64,000 nucleotides of DNA from assembly GCA_934591745.1 (NCBI GenBank), contig CAKTPQ010000001.1, positions 1-64,000 on the forward strand, given 5' to 3'. Made by a program: the position numbers and the translations under genes. Shown here piece by piece: positions 1-8,101 of the stretch. The stretch comes from an uncultured Oscillospiraceae bacterium (GTDB lineage: Bacteria > Bacillota > Clostridia > Oscillospirales > Oscillospiraceae). A model generated the notes under the pieces. That model searched no databases and was not told where the DNA came from. It was given only the letters and a program-made list of their open reading frames with translations. Numbering within the stretch: the stretch's first letter is position 1; each line of letters begins with the position of its first letter.

Positions 1-101
1 GGAAAGCCTCGCTTCGTAGACTGGTGGACTTTGCCCTGCCAATCCGTAAAACGGTAGTAGACCTTCCAAGTGTTGTTTTTGGTATCTTTGTAAACGGACA
101 T
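1..101 (-). CDS. site-specific tyrosine integrase, N-terminal fragment (cut by window edge)
   Basis: Only the first 33 codons are in the window, read from an ATG at 101 towards position 1. The peptide begins MSVYKDTKNNTWKVYYRFTD and continues WQGKVHQSTKRGF, the pattern of the amino-terminal arm-binding domain of Tn916-type and phage tyrosine integrases. Such enzymes insert and excise integrative elements. The start lies two bases after the stop of the upstream excisionase-like gene, so the two are cotranscribed. The catalytic domain lies outside the window, so the integrase call rests on this short N-terminus and on the neighbour. Confidence 0.75.
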   Translation of the reverse strand, partial: MSVYKDTKNNTWKVYYRFTDWQGKVHQSTKRGF

Positions 102-103
102 TT

Positions 104-298
104 TTATCTCTCTTTCTGAACAGCGCCGTAACAGATGCGCTCCATAAAATATTGCTTGTTGACTCGTCCCGAAATCGTGAGGAAGCCCTTGTTTTTCAGT
201 TCCTCATTCAGCTTTTGCACGATCTTGTAGGCGTAGGATTTGGAAATACCCAATTCCTGTGCCACTTCCTCTACTCTCATAAAGCTCGTATTCTCCAT
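104..298 (-). CDS. excisionase-like helix-turn-helix protein
   Basis: This 64-residue protein carries a helix-turn-helix in its first half (EEVAQELGISKSYAYKIVQKL). It ends in a basic tail with NKQYFMERICYG, a pattern familiar from small DNA-binding proteins encoded directly upstream of integrases in Clostridial integrative elements. The likely role is recombination directionality or control of integrase transcription. The ATG at 298 follows a GGGGTG ribosome-binding site. The gene is driven by a consensus promoter at 452-480 and runs into the integrase with a 2-base gap. No experimental function is implied; excisionase is the best guess from size and position. Confidence 0.7.
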   Translation of the reverse strand: MENTSFMRVEEVAQELGISKSYAYKIVQKLNEELKNKGFLTISGRVNKQYFMERICYGAVQKER

Positions 299-439
299 TT
301 CATCACCCCTTTCGTTTGGTTATAGTTCTCTTGTTTAGTGTCGGAGAACTTTCTGGCCGCATTCCGATTTGCCCGAGCGGGTACGTCATTACCGTGACGC
401 ACGACGGATATTCTGTTGTCTGCAAACAACTTAACGCTA

Positions 440-549
440 TTTGCTATAGCCATTATACTAAACGAATTTGCTATTGTCAAGAGGCTTGCAGGAAAACATT
501 TAACTTTTTTGCTTTGGACATCTTGACACAACATAAATCTATATGCTAT
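440..549. promoter_or_regulatory. three TTTGCTAT-type repeats between divergent promoters
   Basis: TTTGCTAT occurs at 440-447 and 467-474, and TATGCTAT at 542-549. One copy lies just downstream of the minus-strand -10, one abuts its -35, and one overlaps the plus-strand -10. They are candidate operators for the XRE regulator, inferred from position only. Confidence 0.4.
452..480 (-). promoter_or_regulatory. consensus sigma-A promoter for excisionase-integrase
   Basis: On the minus strand the -35 is TTGACA (480-475) and the -10 is TATAAT (457-452), with a 17-base spacer, a perfect match to consensus. Transcription would start near 445 and run into the excisionase-like gene. Such a strong promoter implies that it is normally repressed, probably by the divergent XRE regulator. 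Confidence 0.8.
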
Positions 550-552
550 ACT
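523..552 (+). promoter_or_regulatory. sigma-A promoter for the XRE regulator
   Basis: TTGACA at 523-528 and TATACT at 547-552 are separated by 18 bases. The ribosome-binding site GAGGAG at 572-577 follows. Confidence 0.75.
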
Positions 553-587
553 GATTGCACAGAACAAAAGCGAGGAGCGTAATCGCT

Positions 588-1118
588 ATGGCAACCGGTG
601 AGAGAATTCGATTCTTCCGTAATCTGCGGGGAATGACGCAAAAATACTTGGGGCAGGTGGTCGGCTTCCCGGAAAAGACCGCCGACATCCGTATGGCGCA
701 GTATGAGTCCGGCAGCAGAACGCCTAAGGCGGAGCTGACGGAGAGCCTTGCTGGTGCGTTGGGTGTGTCGCCGCTGGCACTGTCCGTGCCGGATATTGAC
801 AGTTATCTCGGCTTGATGCACACCCTGTTTACCTTGGAGGATCGCTACGGTCTGACGGTAGAAACCGGCGAAAACGGCGTTTCCCTGCGTGTTGACCCTC
901 GGAAGGGGAAGGACGCTGCCGAGCTATCCGAAATGCTTACTGCTTGGGCAGAACAGGCCGAAAAGTATCGTAATGGCGAAATCAACCGGGAGGACTACGA
1001 CAAGTGGCGTTATAACTACCCGAAATACGATGAAACCTCCGGTTATGTGAAAGTTCCGTCCCAGCAGCTCAGCGATGCGATGGTGGCGGCGTTCAAAGAC
1101 CGGCTGAAGAACGATTAA
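588..1118 (+). CDS. XRE-family transcriptional regulator of the integrative element
   Basis: The 176-residue protein opens with an XRE helix-turn-helix (GERIRFFRNLRGMTQKYLGQ, then MAQYESGSRTP), as in phage and ICE repressors. The C-terminal two thirds are acidic and helical and not recognised. The ATG at 588 was chosen over an upstream start because GAGGAG lies ten bases before it. The gene is divergent from the excisionase-integrase pair, with promoters facing away across 250 bases, the usual layout for a regulator that controls excision. A strong hairpin terminator follows. Confidence 0.75.
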   Translation: MATGERIRFFRNLRGMTQKYLGQVVGFPEKTADIRMAQYESGSRTPKAELTESLAGALGVSPLALSVPDIDSYLGLMHTLFTLEDRYGLTVETGENGVSLRVDPRKGKDAAELSEMLTAWAEQAEKYRNGEINREDYDKWRYNYPKYDETSGYVKVPSQQLSDAMVAAFKDRLKND

Positions 1119-1133
1119 ATTTAGGCAAAACAA

Positions 1134-1180
1134 AAAGAGCTATCTGACTTCTCTAACAGAAATCAGATAGCTCTTTATTC
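1134..1180. terminator. bidirectional intrinsic terminator
   Basis: A 14-bp perfect stem (AAAGAGCTATCTGA at 1134-1147 with its complement at 1163-1176) has T-rich sequence on both sides. It can end the XRE gene on the plus strand and guaA on the minus strand. Confidence 0.85.
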
Positions 1181-1190
1181 TTGGATAATC

Positions 1191-1290
1191 TTAAAATGTT
1201 GTCATTTTGTTGTCACGGGGCAATTCCGTAACGCAAAAGTCCAGCATTTTCAAGGCTTTTGGGCCTTTCGGGCATTATTCCCACTCCACG
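1191..1290 (-). other. putative attachment-site region at the guaA 3' end
   Basis: The guaA stop codon lies at 1275-1277, and the last sense codons spell GAGTGGGAA, the conserved end at which guaA-targeting integrases act. Reading past the stop in the same frame gives a 27-residue open stretch to a TAA at 1191-1193, ending KMLDFCVTELPRDNKMTTF. Endings of the type DNKMTTF are common in tyrosine integrases whose gene ends at an att site. This suggests a remnant or overlapping att architecture. It is an inference; the other end of the element is outside the window. Confidence 0.45.
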
Positions 1291-2804
1291 GTGGCGGGGG
1301 GCTTGGAGGTGATGTCATAGCAGATGCGGTTGATGTGCTTGACCTCGCCCACGATGCGGCCGGAGACCTTGTCCAGCAGCTCGTAGGGCAGGCGGGACCA
1401 GGTGGCGGTCATGAAGTCCTGGGACTGCACGGCGCGCAGGGCCAGCGTATAGTCGTAGGTACGCTCGTCACCCATGACGCCCACACTGCGCAGGTCGGTG
1501 AGCACCGCGAAGAACTGGCTGGTGGTGCGGTCCAGCCCCGCCAGCTTCATCTCCTCGCGGAAGATGGCGTCGGCATCCCGCAGGATGGACAGCTTCTCCT
1601 CGGTGATCTCGCCGATGACGCGGATGGCAAGGCCGGGGCCGGGGAAGGGCTGGCGCCACACCAGCTCATCGGGCAGGCCCAGCTCGGTGCCCAGCTGACG
1701 CACCTCATCCTTGAACAGGCGGCGCAGCGGTTCCACGATCTCCTTGAAGTCCACGCAGTCGGGGAGGCCGCCCACGTTGTGGTGGCTCTTGATGACGGCG
1801 GACTCGCCGCCCAGACCGGACTCCACCACGTCGGGGTAGATGGTGCCCTGGGCCAGGAAGTCCACAGCGCCGATCTTTTTGGCCTCCTCCTCAAAGACGC
1901 GGATGAACTCCTCGCCGATGATCTTGCGCTTGCGCTCGGGGTCGGTGACGCCGGCCAGCTTGCCCAGGAACCGGGGGCCGGCGTTGACGCGGCGGACGTC
2001 CACATGGAACTGGTGCTTCATGACCTGCTCCACCTGATCGCCCTCGTCCTTGCGCAGCAGGCCGTGATCCACAAAGATGCAGGTCAGTTGGTCGCCCACG
2101 GCACGCTGGAGCAGGGCGGCGGCTACGGAGCTGTCCACGCCGCCGGACAGGGCCAGCAGCACACGGCCGCTGCCGATCTGGCGGCGGCACTCGGTCACCG
2201 CCTCCTCCAGATAGGAGGCCATGGACCACTCGGGCCGGAAGCCGCAGATGCGGTACAGGAAGTTCTGGAGGATCTCCTTGCCGTACTGGGTGTGCAGCAC
2301 CTCGGGATGGAACTGCACGCCGTACAGGTTTTTATCGGCGCAGCAGACGGCGGCGTGGCGGCAGCCGTCGGTATGGGCGATGGCCGCGAAGCCGGGGGCC
2401 AGCTGCTCCACCTCCACGCCGTGGCTCATCCAGCACACGGACGTCTCGGGCACGCCCTCGAACAGGGGGGAGGCGCCGTGGGTCAGCTGGATCTTGCCGT
2501 ACTCCCGGGTCTCCGCCCTACGGCACTGACCGCCCAGCAGGTGCATCATCAGTTGCTGGCCGTAGCAGATGCCCAGCACGGGGATGCCCAGTTCAAACAG
2601 GGACTTGTCCACCATCGGGGCGTTTGGCTCGAACACGGTGGCAGGGCCGCCGGTGAAGATCAGCGCATCGGGGGCGAAGGCGCGCACCTCGTCCATGGAG
2701 ATGCGGTAGGACTTGATCTCGCAGTAGACGCCGCACTCGCGGACGCGGCGGGCCACCAGCAGGTTATACTGGCCGCCGAAATCCAAGACAAGGACTTTCT
2801 TCAT
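1275..2804 (-). CDS. guaA: GMP synthase (glutamine-hydrolysing)
   Basis: GuaA converts XMP to GMP using ATP and glutamine in the cytoplasm. The 509 residues show a class I glutamine amidotransferase domain (about 1-190; nucleophile Cys80 in GICYGQQ, and an FHPE His/Glu motif). The ATP-pyrophosphatase domain has the PP-loop LSGGVDSS at about 230, and the dimerisation domain ends PPATVEWE. Length is normal for the family. The ATG at 2804 was preferred to the longer frame because the protein then begins [14 protein letters not shown]. It lies one base after the xpt stop, so xpt-guaA form an operon for the xanthine to XMP to GMP route. Confidence 0.97.
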   Translation of the reverse strand: MKKVLVLDFGGQYNLLVARRVRECGVYCEIKSYRISMDEVRAFAPDALIFTGGPATVFEPNAPMVDKSLFELGIPVLGICYGQQLMMHLLGGQCRRAETREYGKIQLTHGASPLFEGVPETSVCWMSHGVEVEQLAPGFAAIAHTDGCRHAAVCCADKNLYGVQFHPEVLHTQYGKEILQNFLYRICGFRPEWSMASYLEEAVTECRRQIGSGRVLLALSGGVDSSVAAALLQRAVGDQLTCIFVDHGLLRKDEGDQVEQVMKHQFHVDVRRVNAGPRFLGKLAGVTDPERKRKIIGEEFIRVFEEEAKKIGAVDFLAQGTIYPDVVESGLGGESAVIKSHHNVGGLPDCVDFKEIVEPLRRLFKDEVRQLGTELGLPDELVWRQPFPGPGLAIRVIGEITEEKLSILRDADAIFREEMKLAGLDRTTSQFFAVLTDLRSVGVMGDERTYDYTLALRAVQSQDFMTATWSRLPYELLDKVSGRIVGEVKHINRICYDITSKPPATVEWE

Positions 2805-2805
2805 G

Positions 2806-3384
2806 TCAGGTACCCTCCCGGAAGCGGATGACGCCGTCCTCAGCGCTGTCGATGATGGCCAGAGAGTGGATGGGGTAGCCCTCCCGGCGGAGGCTGTCGC
2901 CGCCGTCCTGGAAGCCCTTCTCCACGGCAACACCGATGCCGGCCAGCGTGGCGCCGGCCTTGTTGACGATGTCGATGAGGCCGCGCATGGCGTAGCCCTT
3001 GGCCATGAAGTCGTCGATGATGAGCACACGGTCGCTGGCATGTATCCAGTCCTGAGACACCAGCAGAGTCACTTTCTTCTTATAGGTATAGGAAAAAATA
3101 TCGCTCTGGTACAGGCCGCCCTCGATATTGTCGCTCTTGGCCTTCTTGGCGAAAACCATGGGGACACCATATCTCTCGGCGCAGATTGTAGCCAGAGCGA
3201 TACCGCTGGCCTCGGCGGTCAGCACCATCGTGATATTCTTTACATCGAAATACTTGGCAAATTCGTCCGCCATAGCGCCCATCAGGGCCGTATCCACCCG
3301 GTGATTGAGAAAACCGTCCACCTTGATGATGTTTCCGGGGAGAACACGCCCCTCCCGCAGGATGCGCTCCTTCAGCTGCTGCAT
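2806..3384 (-). CDS. xpt: xanthine phosphoribosyltransferase
   Basis: Xpt salvages xanthine with PRPP to XMP, the substrate of the adjacent GuaA. The 192-residue protein has the type I phosphoribosyltransferase PRPP loop [11 protein letters not shown] at about 125-135 and the family start [18 protein letters not shown]. In-frame GTG codons at 3393 and 3390 precede the ATG at 3384. The ATG is preferred because AGAGGA is 10 bases upstream, and it matches the family N-terminus. In many Firmicutes xpt has a purine riboswitch; no such fold was recognised in the 134 bases upstream here. Order and spacing indicate cotranscription with guaA. Confidence 0.95.
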   Translation of the reverse strand: MQQLKERILREGRVLPGNIIKVDGFLNHRVDTALMGAMADEFAKYFDVKNITMVLTAEASGIALATICAERYGVPMVFAKKAKSDNIEGGLYQSDIFSYTYKKKVTLLVSQDWIHASDRVLIIDDFMAKGYAMRGLIDIVNKAGATLAGIGVAVEKGFQDGGDSLRREGYPIHSLAIIDSAEDGVIRFREGT

Positions 3385-3518
3385 GGTCACCACTTCCTCT
3401 CAAAAAGTATTAGTTCTATACTGCCCGATTTCGAGCAGAAAAGCAACAGGGAAAAACATAGAATATTACGGCGCTTTTCTGGTTTTTTTGTGGGTTTTAC
3501 CGGAGGGAAAAGGACTGC

Positions 3519-4415
3519 TTATGCCTGCGAGAGGCTCTCCTTGACGAAAGCGGCGAAGCGTTCCGCCGCCGCGGTCTGGGGTACGTCCCGCAGCATGCAC
3601 ATATCCACGGAGCGGGGCGGTACCTGGAACGAGGTCTTGAGCCGGCGTAGGCGGCCGCTGTCCAGCTCGCGGGTGACAAATTCCTCCGTGACGCCGGCCA
3701 CGCCGAAACCGATGGCGGCCAGATCCACCAGCAGGCTGCGGGCGCCCAGCTCGATCTCCGGGTTCAGCTTCAGGCCGTTCTGAAGGAAGAAACGCTCCAG
3801 ATACAGGCGGCTGGAGGCCTTGCGTTCCAGCAGGATCAGGGGGAAAGCGGAGATCTCCTCCAGCGAGTAGACGTGGTCGAAATCGCAGGGATACTCGGCG
3901 CCGGTCACGAAAATGGAATGGGTGGGGAAGCAGGGGTAGGTGTCCAGTGAGGTCAGGTCCGTGGGGGTGCTGGCAAAGGCGATGTCCACCTTGCCGGAGC
4001 GCAGCAGGCCCAGCACCTTGTGACTGCGGCCGGAGATGATCTGGATATGGATGGCGGGGTGCTCCTTGTGGAAACTGTCCAGATAGGGCAGCAGAAACTG
4101 GCTGGTGACGGTGTCGCTGGCGCCGATGACCAGCTGGCCCATCTGCAGCTCGCGGGTCTGGGACAGCTTGGCCTCGCCGGTCTCCAGCAGGCCCATGGCG
4201 CTGCGGACGTACTCGTAGAGCATCTTGCCCTCCGCCGTCAGCGTGACGCCCCGGGAGTTCCGGGAGAACAGACGGGTATGCAGGTCGTTTTCCAGCTGCT
4301 TGATGGACTGGCTCACCGCCGACTGGGAGATATACAGCGCCTGCGCCGCGGCGGTGATATTGCCCACCTCGGCCACTTCCTTGAACACACGATACGATTC
4401 CAGCTTGACAGACAT
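3519..4415 (-). CDS. LysR-family transcriptional regulator
   Basis: The 298-residue protein has the standard LysR plan: an N-terminal winged helix-turn-helix (ITAAAQALYISQSAVSQSI, about 20-38), a linker helix, and a periplasmic-binding-protein-like effector domain (from about 92, MGQLVIGASDTV). Resemblance is to CysB/CysL-type members, but the effector cannot be assigned from sequence. It is divergent from the small membrane protein and pduL, with both promoters in the 180-base gap. It might therefore control that unit or itself. The ATG follows a TAGGAGG site. Confidence 0.9.
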   Translation of the reverse strand: MSVKLESYRVFKEVAEVGNITAAAQALYISQSAVSQSIKQLENDLHTRLFSRNSRGVTLTAEGKMLYEYVRSAMGLLETGEAKLSQTRELQMGQLVIGASDTVTSQFLLPYLDSFHKEHPAIHIQIISGRSHKVLGLLRSGKVDIAFASTPTDLTSLDTYPCFPTHSIFVTGAEYPCDFDHVYSLEEISAFPLILLERKASSRLYLERFFLQNGLKLNPEIELGARSLLVDLAAIGFGVAGVTEEFVTRELDSGRLRRLKTSFQVPPRSVDMCMLRDVPQTAAAERFAAFVKESLSQA

Positions 4416-4469
4416 ACCACGGCCTCCTATTAGAAAAACATGATATAGTACAATGTGCTATCTGCTATG

Positions 4470-4497
4470 ATTATACCAATAAACGGGGAGAATGCAA
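4470..4497 (-). promoter_or_regulatory. sigma-A promoter for the LysR gene
   Basis: On the minus strand TTGCAT (4497-4492) and TATAAT (4475-4470) are 16 bases apart. The leader runs to the ATG at 4415. Confidence 0.6.
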
Positions 4498-4531
4498 GGG
4501 CAAATTTGCGTTTCCGGGCGCGGTTTGGCGC

Positions 4532-4560
4532 TTGCATAAGTGGACGGGATGTGGTAAAAT
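4532..4560 (+). promoter_or_regulatory. sigma-A promoter for the membrane protein/pduL unit
   Basis: TTGCAT at 4532-4537, a 17-base spacer and TAAAAT at 4555-4560, followed by AAGGAG at 4582 before the ATG at 4595. Confidence 0.6.
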
Positions 4561-4594
4561 AATCAGGTTGGAAGCAGAGAAAAGGAGAATTTGC

Positions 4595-5140
4595 ATGAGA
4601 AAGCTGAAAGAGATATGGCTGAGCCTGGATGTTATCAACCGGGTGATTCTGATCACAGGCCTTTTGGCGTGCATCTGGTTCGTGGTCAAGGGCCGCGGGC
4701 TGTACGGCATAGCGCTGGCGGTGCTGATGGGCATGCTGATGGTCAGCCGGAAGGGCAACCGGGAAAAGCGGCTGGGCCGTCTGTACGGCGGGTTCCATTT
4801 CCACATGCCGGACGGTGAGATCGTGCCCGTCTCCTTTGACCAGGTGAAGTCGGAGTATACCCACGGCCAGCAGAGCAAGTATGCCGGACGGAAGGTGACG
4901 CTGCGCTTCCCGTGGTGGCACCTGGATCTGGACGGCCACGGTGACACCGGCTTCGGGCTGCTGGTCCACTTTGACGGCAACGACGAGGCCATGGCGGAGG
5001 CCAAGGCTCTGCGTCCCGGCGATTTCGTGTCCGTTACCGGCGAGATCGTGCCCGCCGGCAAGGCGTATTTCTACATCGGCAATGTCACCGAGCTGCGCCG
5101 CGCATCGGAAAAGGAAGGTTTCCCCGGCAGGGAATCATAA
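4595..5140 (+). CDS. membrane-anchored protein of unknown function
   Basis: This 181-residue protein was not recognised. Two closely spaced hydrophobic segments near the N-terminus (about 18-34 and 39-53) form a membrane hairpin. They are followed by a soluble domain of about 125 residues rich in beta-strand pattern and Trp/His (FHFHMPDGE, FPWWHLDLDGHGD). It ends with an OB-like stretch (GDFVSVTGEIVPAGKAYFYI). The ATG at 4595 follows AAGGAG. It lies 32 bases before pduL and may be cotranscribed with it. The function is open; a surface-exposed or cytoplasmic small-molecule-binding domain is possible. Confidence 0.75.
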   Translation: MRKLKEIWLSLDVINRVILITGLLACIWFVVKGRGLYGIALAVLMGMLMVSRKGNREKRLGRLYGGFHFHMPDGEIVPVSFDQVKSEYTHGQQSKYAGRKVTLRFPWWHLDLDGHGDTGFGLLVHFDGNDEAMAEAKALRPGDFVSVTGEIVPAGKAYFYIGNVTELRRASEKEGFPGRES

Positions 5141-5172
5141 ATATTGTGGCAAAAAACAAAGGAGTGTTTACT

Positions 5173-5736
5173 ATGAGTTTCATGATCGAGACTTCCGCCC
5201 GTCACATTCATCTGACCCAGGAGACGGTGGAGAAGCTGTTCGGCAAGGGTTATGAGCTGACCATCCGCAAGCCCCTGTCCTATCCCGGCCAGTACGCATG
5301 CAACGAGCGTCTGACTATCGTTGGCCCCAAGAAGGAGATGGGCAACGTGTCCATCCTCGGCCCCGTCCGCAAGGCCGATCAGGTGGAGGTCTCCGCCACC
5401 GACGCCCGCACCCTGGGCATTGACGCACCTGTCCGCGAGAGCGGCGACGTCAAGGGCTCCGGCGCATGTAAGCTCATCGGGCCTGCCGGTGAGGTAGAGC
5501 TGAGCGAGGGCGTCATCGTGGCCAAGCGGCACCTGCACATTCTGGAGAAGGACGCCGCCGAGCTGGGCGTCAAGGATAAGGACATCATCCGCGTGGCCTG
5601 CGGCGGCGAGGGCCGTAAGCTGATCTTTGACGACGTGGTGGTCCGCGTCAACAAGGACGGCGCCACCACCATGCACATCGACACCGATGAGGCGCAGGCG
5701 GCGGGCAACCCCACCAGCGGCGAGATCTCCCGGTAA
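5173..5736 (+). CDS. pduL: PduL-type phosphate acyltransferase (phosphotransacylase)
   Basis: PduL interconverts acyl-CoA and acyl-phosphate (acetyl or propanoyl), a step of substrate-level ATP formation. The 187-residue protein has the two PduL metal-binding histidine motifs, SARHIHLT near the N-terminus and AKRHLHIL at about 118-125, and the usual duplicated beta-barrel length. The ATG at 5173 follows AAAGGAG. An upstream in-frame start at 5146 lacks a ribosome site. No microcompartment shell or propanediol genes are nearby, so it probably serves general acetate/acyl-phosphate metabolism. A terminator follows. Confidence 0.93.
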   Translation: MSFMIETSARHIHLTQETVEKLFGKGYELTIRKPLSYPGQYACNERLTIVGPKKEMGNVSILGPVRKADQVEVSATDARTLGIDAPVRESGDVKGSGACKLIGPAGEVELSEGVIVAKRHLHILEKDAAELGVKDKDIIRVACGGEGRKLIFDDVVVRVNKDGATTMHIDTDEAQAAGNPTSGEISR

Positions 5737-5747
5737 CACAAGACGAT

Positions 5748-5782
5748 AAAGATGCCCCGACCATCTGGCCGGGGCATCTTTT
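5748..5782 (+). terminator. intrinsic terminator after pduL
   Basis: AAAGATGCCCCG pairs with CGGGGCATCTTT across a 9-base loop and is followed by TTA. Confidence 0.85.
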
Positions 5783-5813
5783 ATGTGCAGAGAAAGCAGA
5801 TACCTTATGCGGG

Positions 5814-5845
5814 AAGGTCCCGCTCCCCTGAGGGAGCGGGACCTT
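5814..5845. terminator. hairpin between convergent genes
   Basis: AAGGTCCCGCTCCC and its complement form a 14-bp stem with a short loop. It lies just downstream of the minus-strand flavoenzyme gene and probably ends it. Confidence 0.7.
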
Positions 5846-5855
5846 TGTATGCGTG

Positions 5856-7916
5856 TCAGATCTTCATGCAGACATCCCAGGCGCCCCAGATGACGTTGCG
5901 CAGGTTGCCCCACTTCTCGCAGGTGCCCACACGGTGCACCTTCTTGTCGTCCGGCGCGATGGGCGCGGGAACGAAGCCGATGCCGTTGACCACGCTGTCG
6001 CAGTCGATGCGCTGGACGTCACCGTCCTTGCCCTTGACCATGACGTAGCCGTCGCCGATCTCGGTGATGGTGGAGTTCAGGTAGATGGGCACCTTCTTGA
6101 ACGCCAGCATTTCACGGAGGAAGGAGGCGTTGGCCAGGCAGGTGCCGGGGGTGGCGATCAGGTCGTTGGCGTACTCCACAATGATGGGGTGACGGCCCTG
6201 CAGCACCATTTCATACGCGGCCTCGCAGGAGGACTGACCGCCGCCGAAGAACACGATGCGGTCGCCGGCGTCCACCTGGTTCAGCAGCAGCTGGGTGAAG
6301 TTGATGGTCTTGTTGAAGCCCTTCACCGGCAGGGTCTTGGGGGCGGAGCCGGTGCAGACGATGATCTCATCGAACTCGCGGCGCAGGGTGGCGGGGGCGT
6401 TGATCTCCATGTGGAAGCGGACCTCGATATCGTTCTTCTTCAGTTCCCGCTCGTACCAGCGCAGCAGCGCCTTGTCGGCCTCCTTGAAGCTCATGGCGGA
6501 GGCGGTGATGTACAGGCCGCCCAGCTCGCCGGACTTCTCGAAGATAACGGGGGTGTGGCCCCGCTGCTTCAGCACCAGCGCGCACTCCATCCCGCCGATG
6601 CCGCCGCCGATGATGGCTACCTTTTTGGGCTTCTTCGTGGGTACGATCTTGTACTTGTTGTGCTGCATGGTGGAGGGGGTCAGCGCGCAGCGGGCCAGAT
6701 GCAGGGAGTCGTTCATGGGCTGCATATTGGGCGTACCCTCGGACTTATTGAAGCTGAAGCAGGCGTTGTGGCAGTTGATGCAGGGCTTGATGTCCTCCAC
6801 CCGATCCTCGATGATCTTGTTGACCCACTCGGGGTCCACCAGATTCTGGCGGGCGATGCCCACGGCGTCCAGACGGCCGGCGGCGATCTCCTCGGCGGCC
6901 TTGGCGGGATCCATCTTGCCGGCGCAGACCACGGGCTTGGTGGTGAAGTTCTTGATATGCTCCACCTCCGGCAGGTTGCAGTTCTCCGGCATATAGACCG
7001 GCGGATGCGCCCAGTACCACGCGTCGTAGGTACCGTTGTCGCAGTCGAACATATCGTAGCCCGCGTCCTCCAGATATTTGATGGCGCGCTCGGACTCCGC
7101 CATGTCGCGGCCGAACTCGGTGAACTCCTCGCCGGGGACGGCACCCTGACAGAAGCCCTTGGTCTTGGACACCACGGAGTAGCGCAGCGCCACCGGGAAG
7201 GCCTTGCCGCAGACGGCCTTGATGGCCTGCACGATCTCCACGGGGAAGCGGTAGCGGTTCTCGAAGGAGCCGCCGTACTCGTCGGTACGGTAGTTCATGT
7301 TGGCGATGGTGAACTGATCCAGCAGATAGCCCTCGTGGACCGCATGGATCTCCACACCGTCCACACCGGCATCCTGCAGCAGCTTGGCGGTTTTGGCGAA
7401 GGCGTCCACCATCTCGTGGATCTCGTCCACCGTCAGGGGGCGGGACTTGATCTCAGGATACCAGCGGTTGGGGGTGGCGGAGGCGGAAGCGGTGATGTAG
7501 TCGATGTCGATAAAGGGCTTGCTCACCGCGCCGAAGGCCTTGTTTTGCAGCATCTTCACCATCAGCTCGTTGATGGCCATGGAGCGGCCCATACCGGCGG
7601 CCAGCTGGATGAACAGCTTGGAGCCGGTCTTATGGAACTCCGGCAGCCACTCCGCCAGATCCTTGAACATCTTCTTGTTCTGGTAGAGCCAGCGCCCGCC
7701 CATGGCGTCGCGGACGCACTGCATACCCGGCAGCACCAGGCCCACGTTGTTCTGGGCGCGGTTCAGGATGTGGTAGGCGGCCTCCTTATCAAAATGACAC
7801 GGCTCCATCCAGCCGAACAGAGACGTGCCGCCCATGGAGGGCTGCACGATACGGTTCTTGATCTCCACATTGCCGATCTTCCAGGGGGTAAACAGCGCAC
7901 TGTATTTTTCGTTCAT
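5856..7916 (-). CDS. enoate reductase-type NADH:flavin oxidoreductase (old yellow enzyme with FeS and FAD)
   Basis: The 686-residue enzyme has an FMN-binding TIM barrel (about 1-370) and a [4Fe-4S] site (CINCHNAC at about 385, then a further Cys in HLARC). Its FAD domain has GGGIGGMECAL and a second dinucleotide motif, FFGGGQSSCEAAYE. This is the plan of 2-enoate reductases, 2,4-dienoyl-CoA reductase, FldZ cinnamate reductase and BaiCD/BaiH bile-acid enzymes. It should use NAD(P)H to reduce an activated C=C bond in the cytoplasm. The substrate cannot be told from sequence; an aromatic or aliphatic enoate from amino-acid fermentation is likely. It is a single-gene unit with its own promoter. 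Confidence 0.9.
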   Translation of the reverse strand: MNEKYSALFTPWKIGNVEIKNRIVQPSMGGTSLFGWMEPCHFDKEAAYHILNRAQNNVGLVLPGMQCVRDAMGGRWLYQNKKMFKDLAEWLPEFHKTGSKLFIQLAAGMGRSMAINELMVKMLQNKAFGAVSKPFIDIDYITASASATPNRWYPEIKSRPLTVDEIHEMVDAFAKTAKLLQDAGVDGVEIHAVHEGYLLDQFTIANMNYRTDEYGGSFENRYRFPVEIVQAIKAVCGKAFPVALRYSVVSKTKGFCQGAVPGEEFTEFGRDMAESERAIKYLEDAGYDMFDCDNGTYDAWYWAHPPVYMPENCNLPEVEHIKNFTTKPVVCAGKMDPAKAAEEIAAGRLDAVGIARQNLVDPEWVNKIIEDRVEDIKPCINCHNACFSFNKSEGTPNMQPMNDSLHLARCALTPSTMQHNKYKIVPTKKPKKVAIIGGGIGGMECALVLKQRGHTPVIFEKSGELGGLYITASAMSFKEADKALLRWYERELKKNDIEVRFHMEINAPATLRREFDEIIVCTGSAPKTLPVKGFNKTINFTQLLLNQVDAGDRIVFFGGGQSSCEAAYEMVLQGRHPIIVEYANDLIATPGTCLANASFLREMLAFKKVPIYLNSTITEIGDGYVMVKGKDGDVQRIDCDSVVNGIGFVPAPIAPDDKKVHRVGTCEKWGNLRNVIWGAWDVCMKI

Positions 7917-7965
7917 TCGGTGTTCCTCCTCATATTTTCAGCATACTGCCGGTTTTTACCGCACT

Positions 7966-7994
7966 ATTATACAGGAGTTTTGGGAAAACTACAA
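7966..7994 (-). promoter_or_regulatory. sigma-A promoter for the enoate reductase-like gene
   Basis: On the minus strand TTGTAG (7994-7989) and TATAAT (7971-7966) are 17 bases apart. GGAGGAAC precedes the ATG at 7916. Confidence 0.7.
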
Positions 7995-8050
7995 CAACGA
8001 AAACGGAAAAACTGTCGGTTTTCCGGCAAAAATGACAAATCCACCGAAAA

Positions 8051-8074
8051 AAGGAGACGGGCCCTGGCCCGTCT
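8051..8074 (-). terminator. hairpin downstream of trmD
   Basis: GGAGACGGGCC pairs with GGCCCGTCTCC. On the minus strand the stem is followed by a TTTTTT run, as expected for the trmD terminator. Confidence 0.75.
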
Positions 8075-8101
8075 CCCGTGTATGCTGTTTCCGTGTGCCG
8101 C

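Larger units (their letters stand above)
1..1274. mobile_element. right-hand part of an integrative element next to guaA
   Basis: The window opens inside an element: an integrase start and an excisionase-like gene on the minus strand, and a divergent XRE regulator on the plus strand. The stretch ends at the 3' end of guaA, a known integration target of genomic islands. The element continues off the left edge, so its class (conjugative element or phage) cannot be judged. The exact right boundary is inferred to be within or just before the guaA stop codon. Confidence 0.6.

Noticed and set aside
3385..3518. purine riboswitch before xpt
   Set aside because: The 134 bases were examined for the conserved purine aptamer pattern and a following terminator; neither was recognised.
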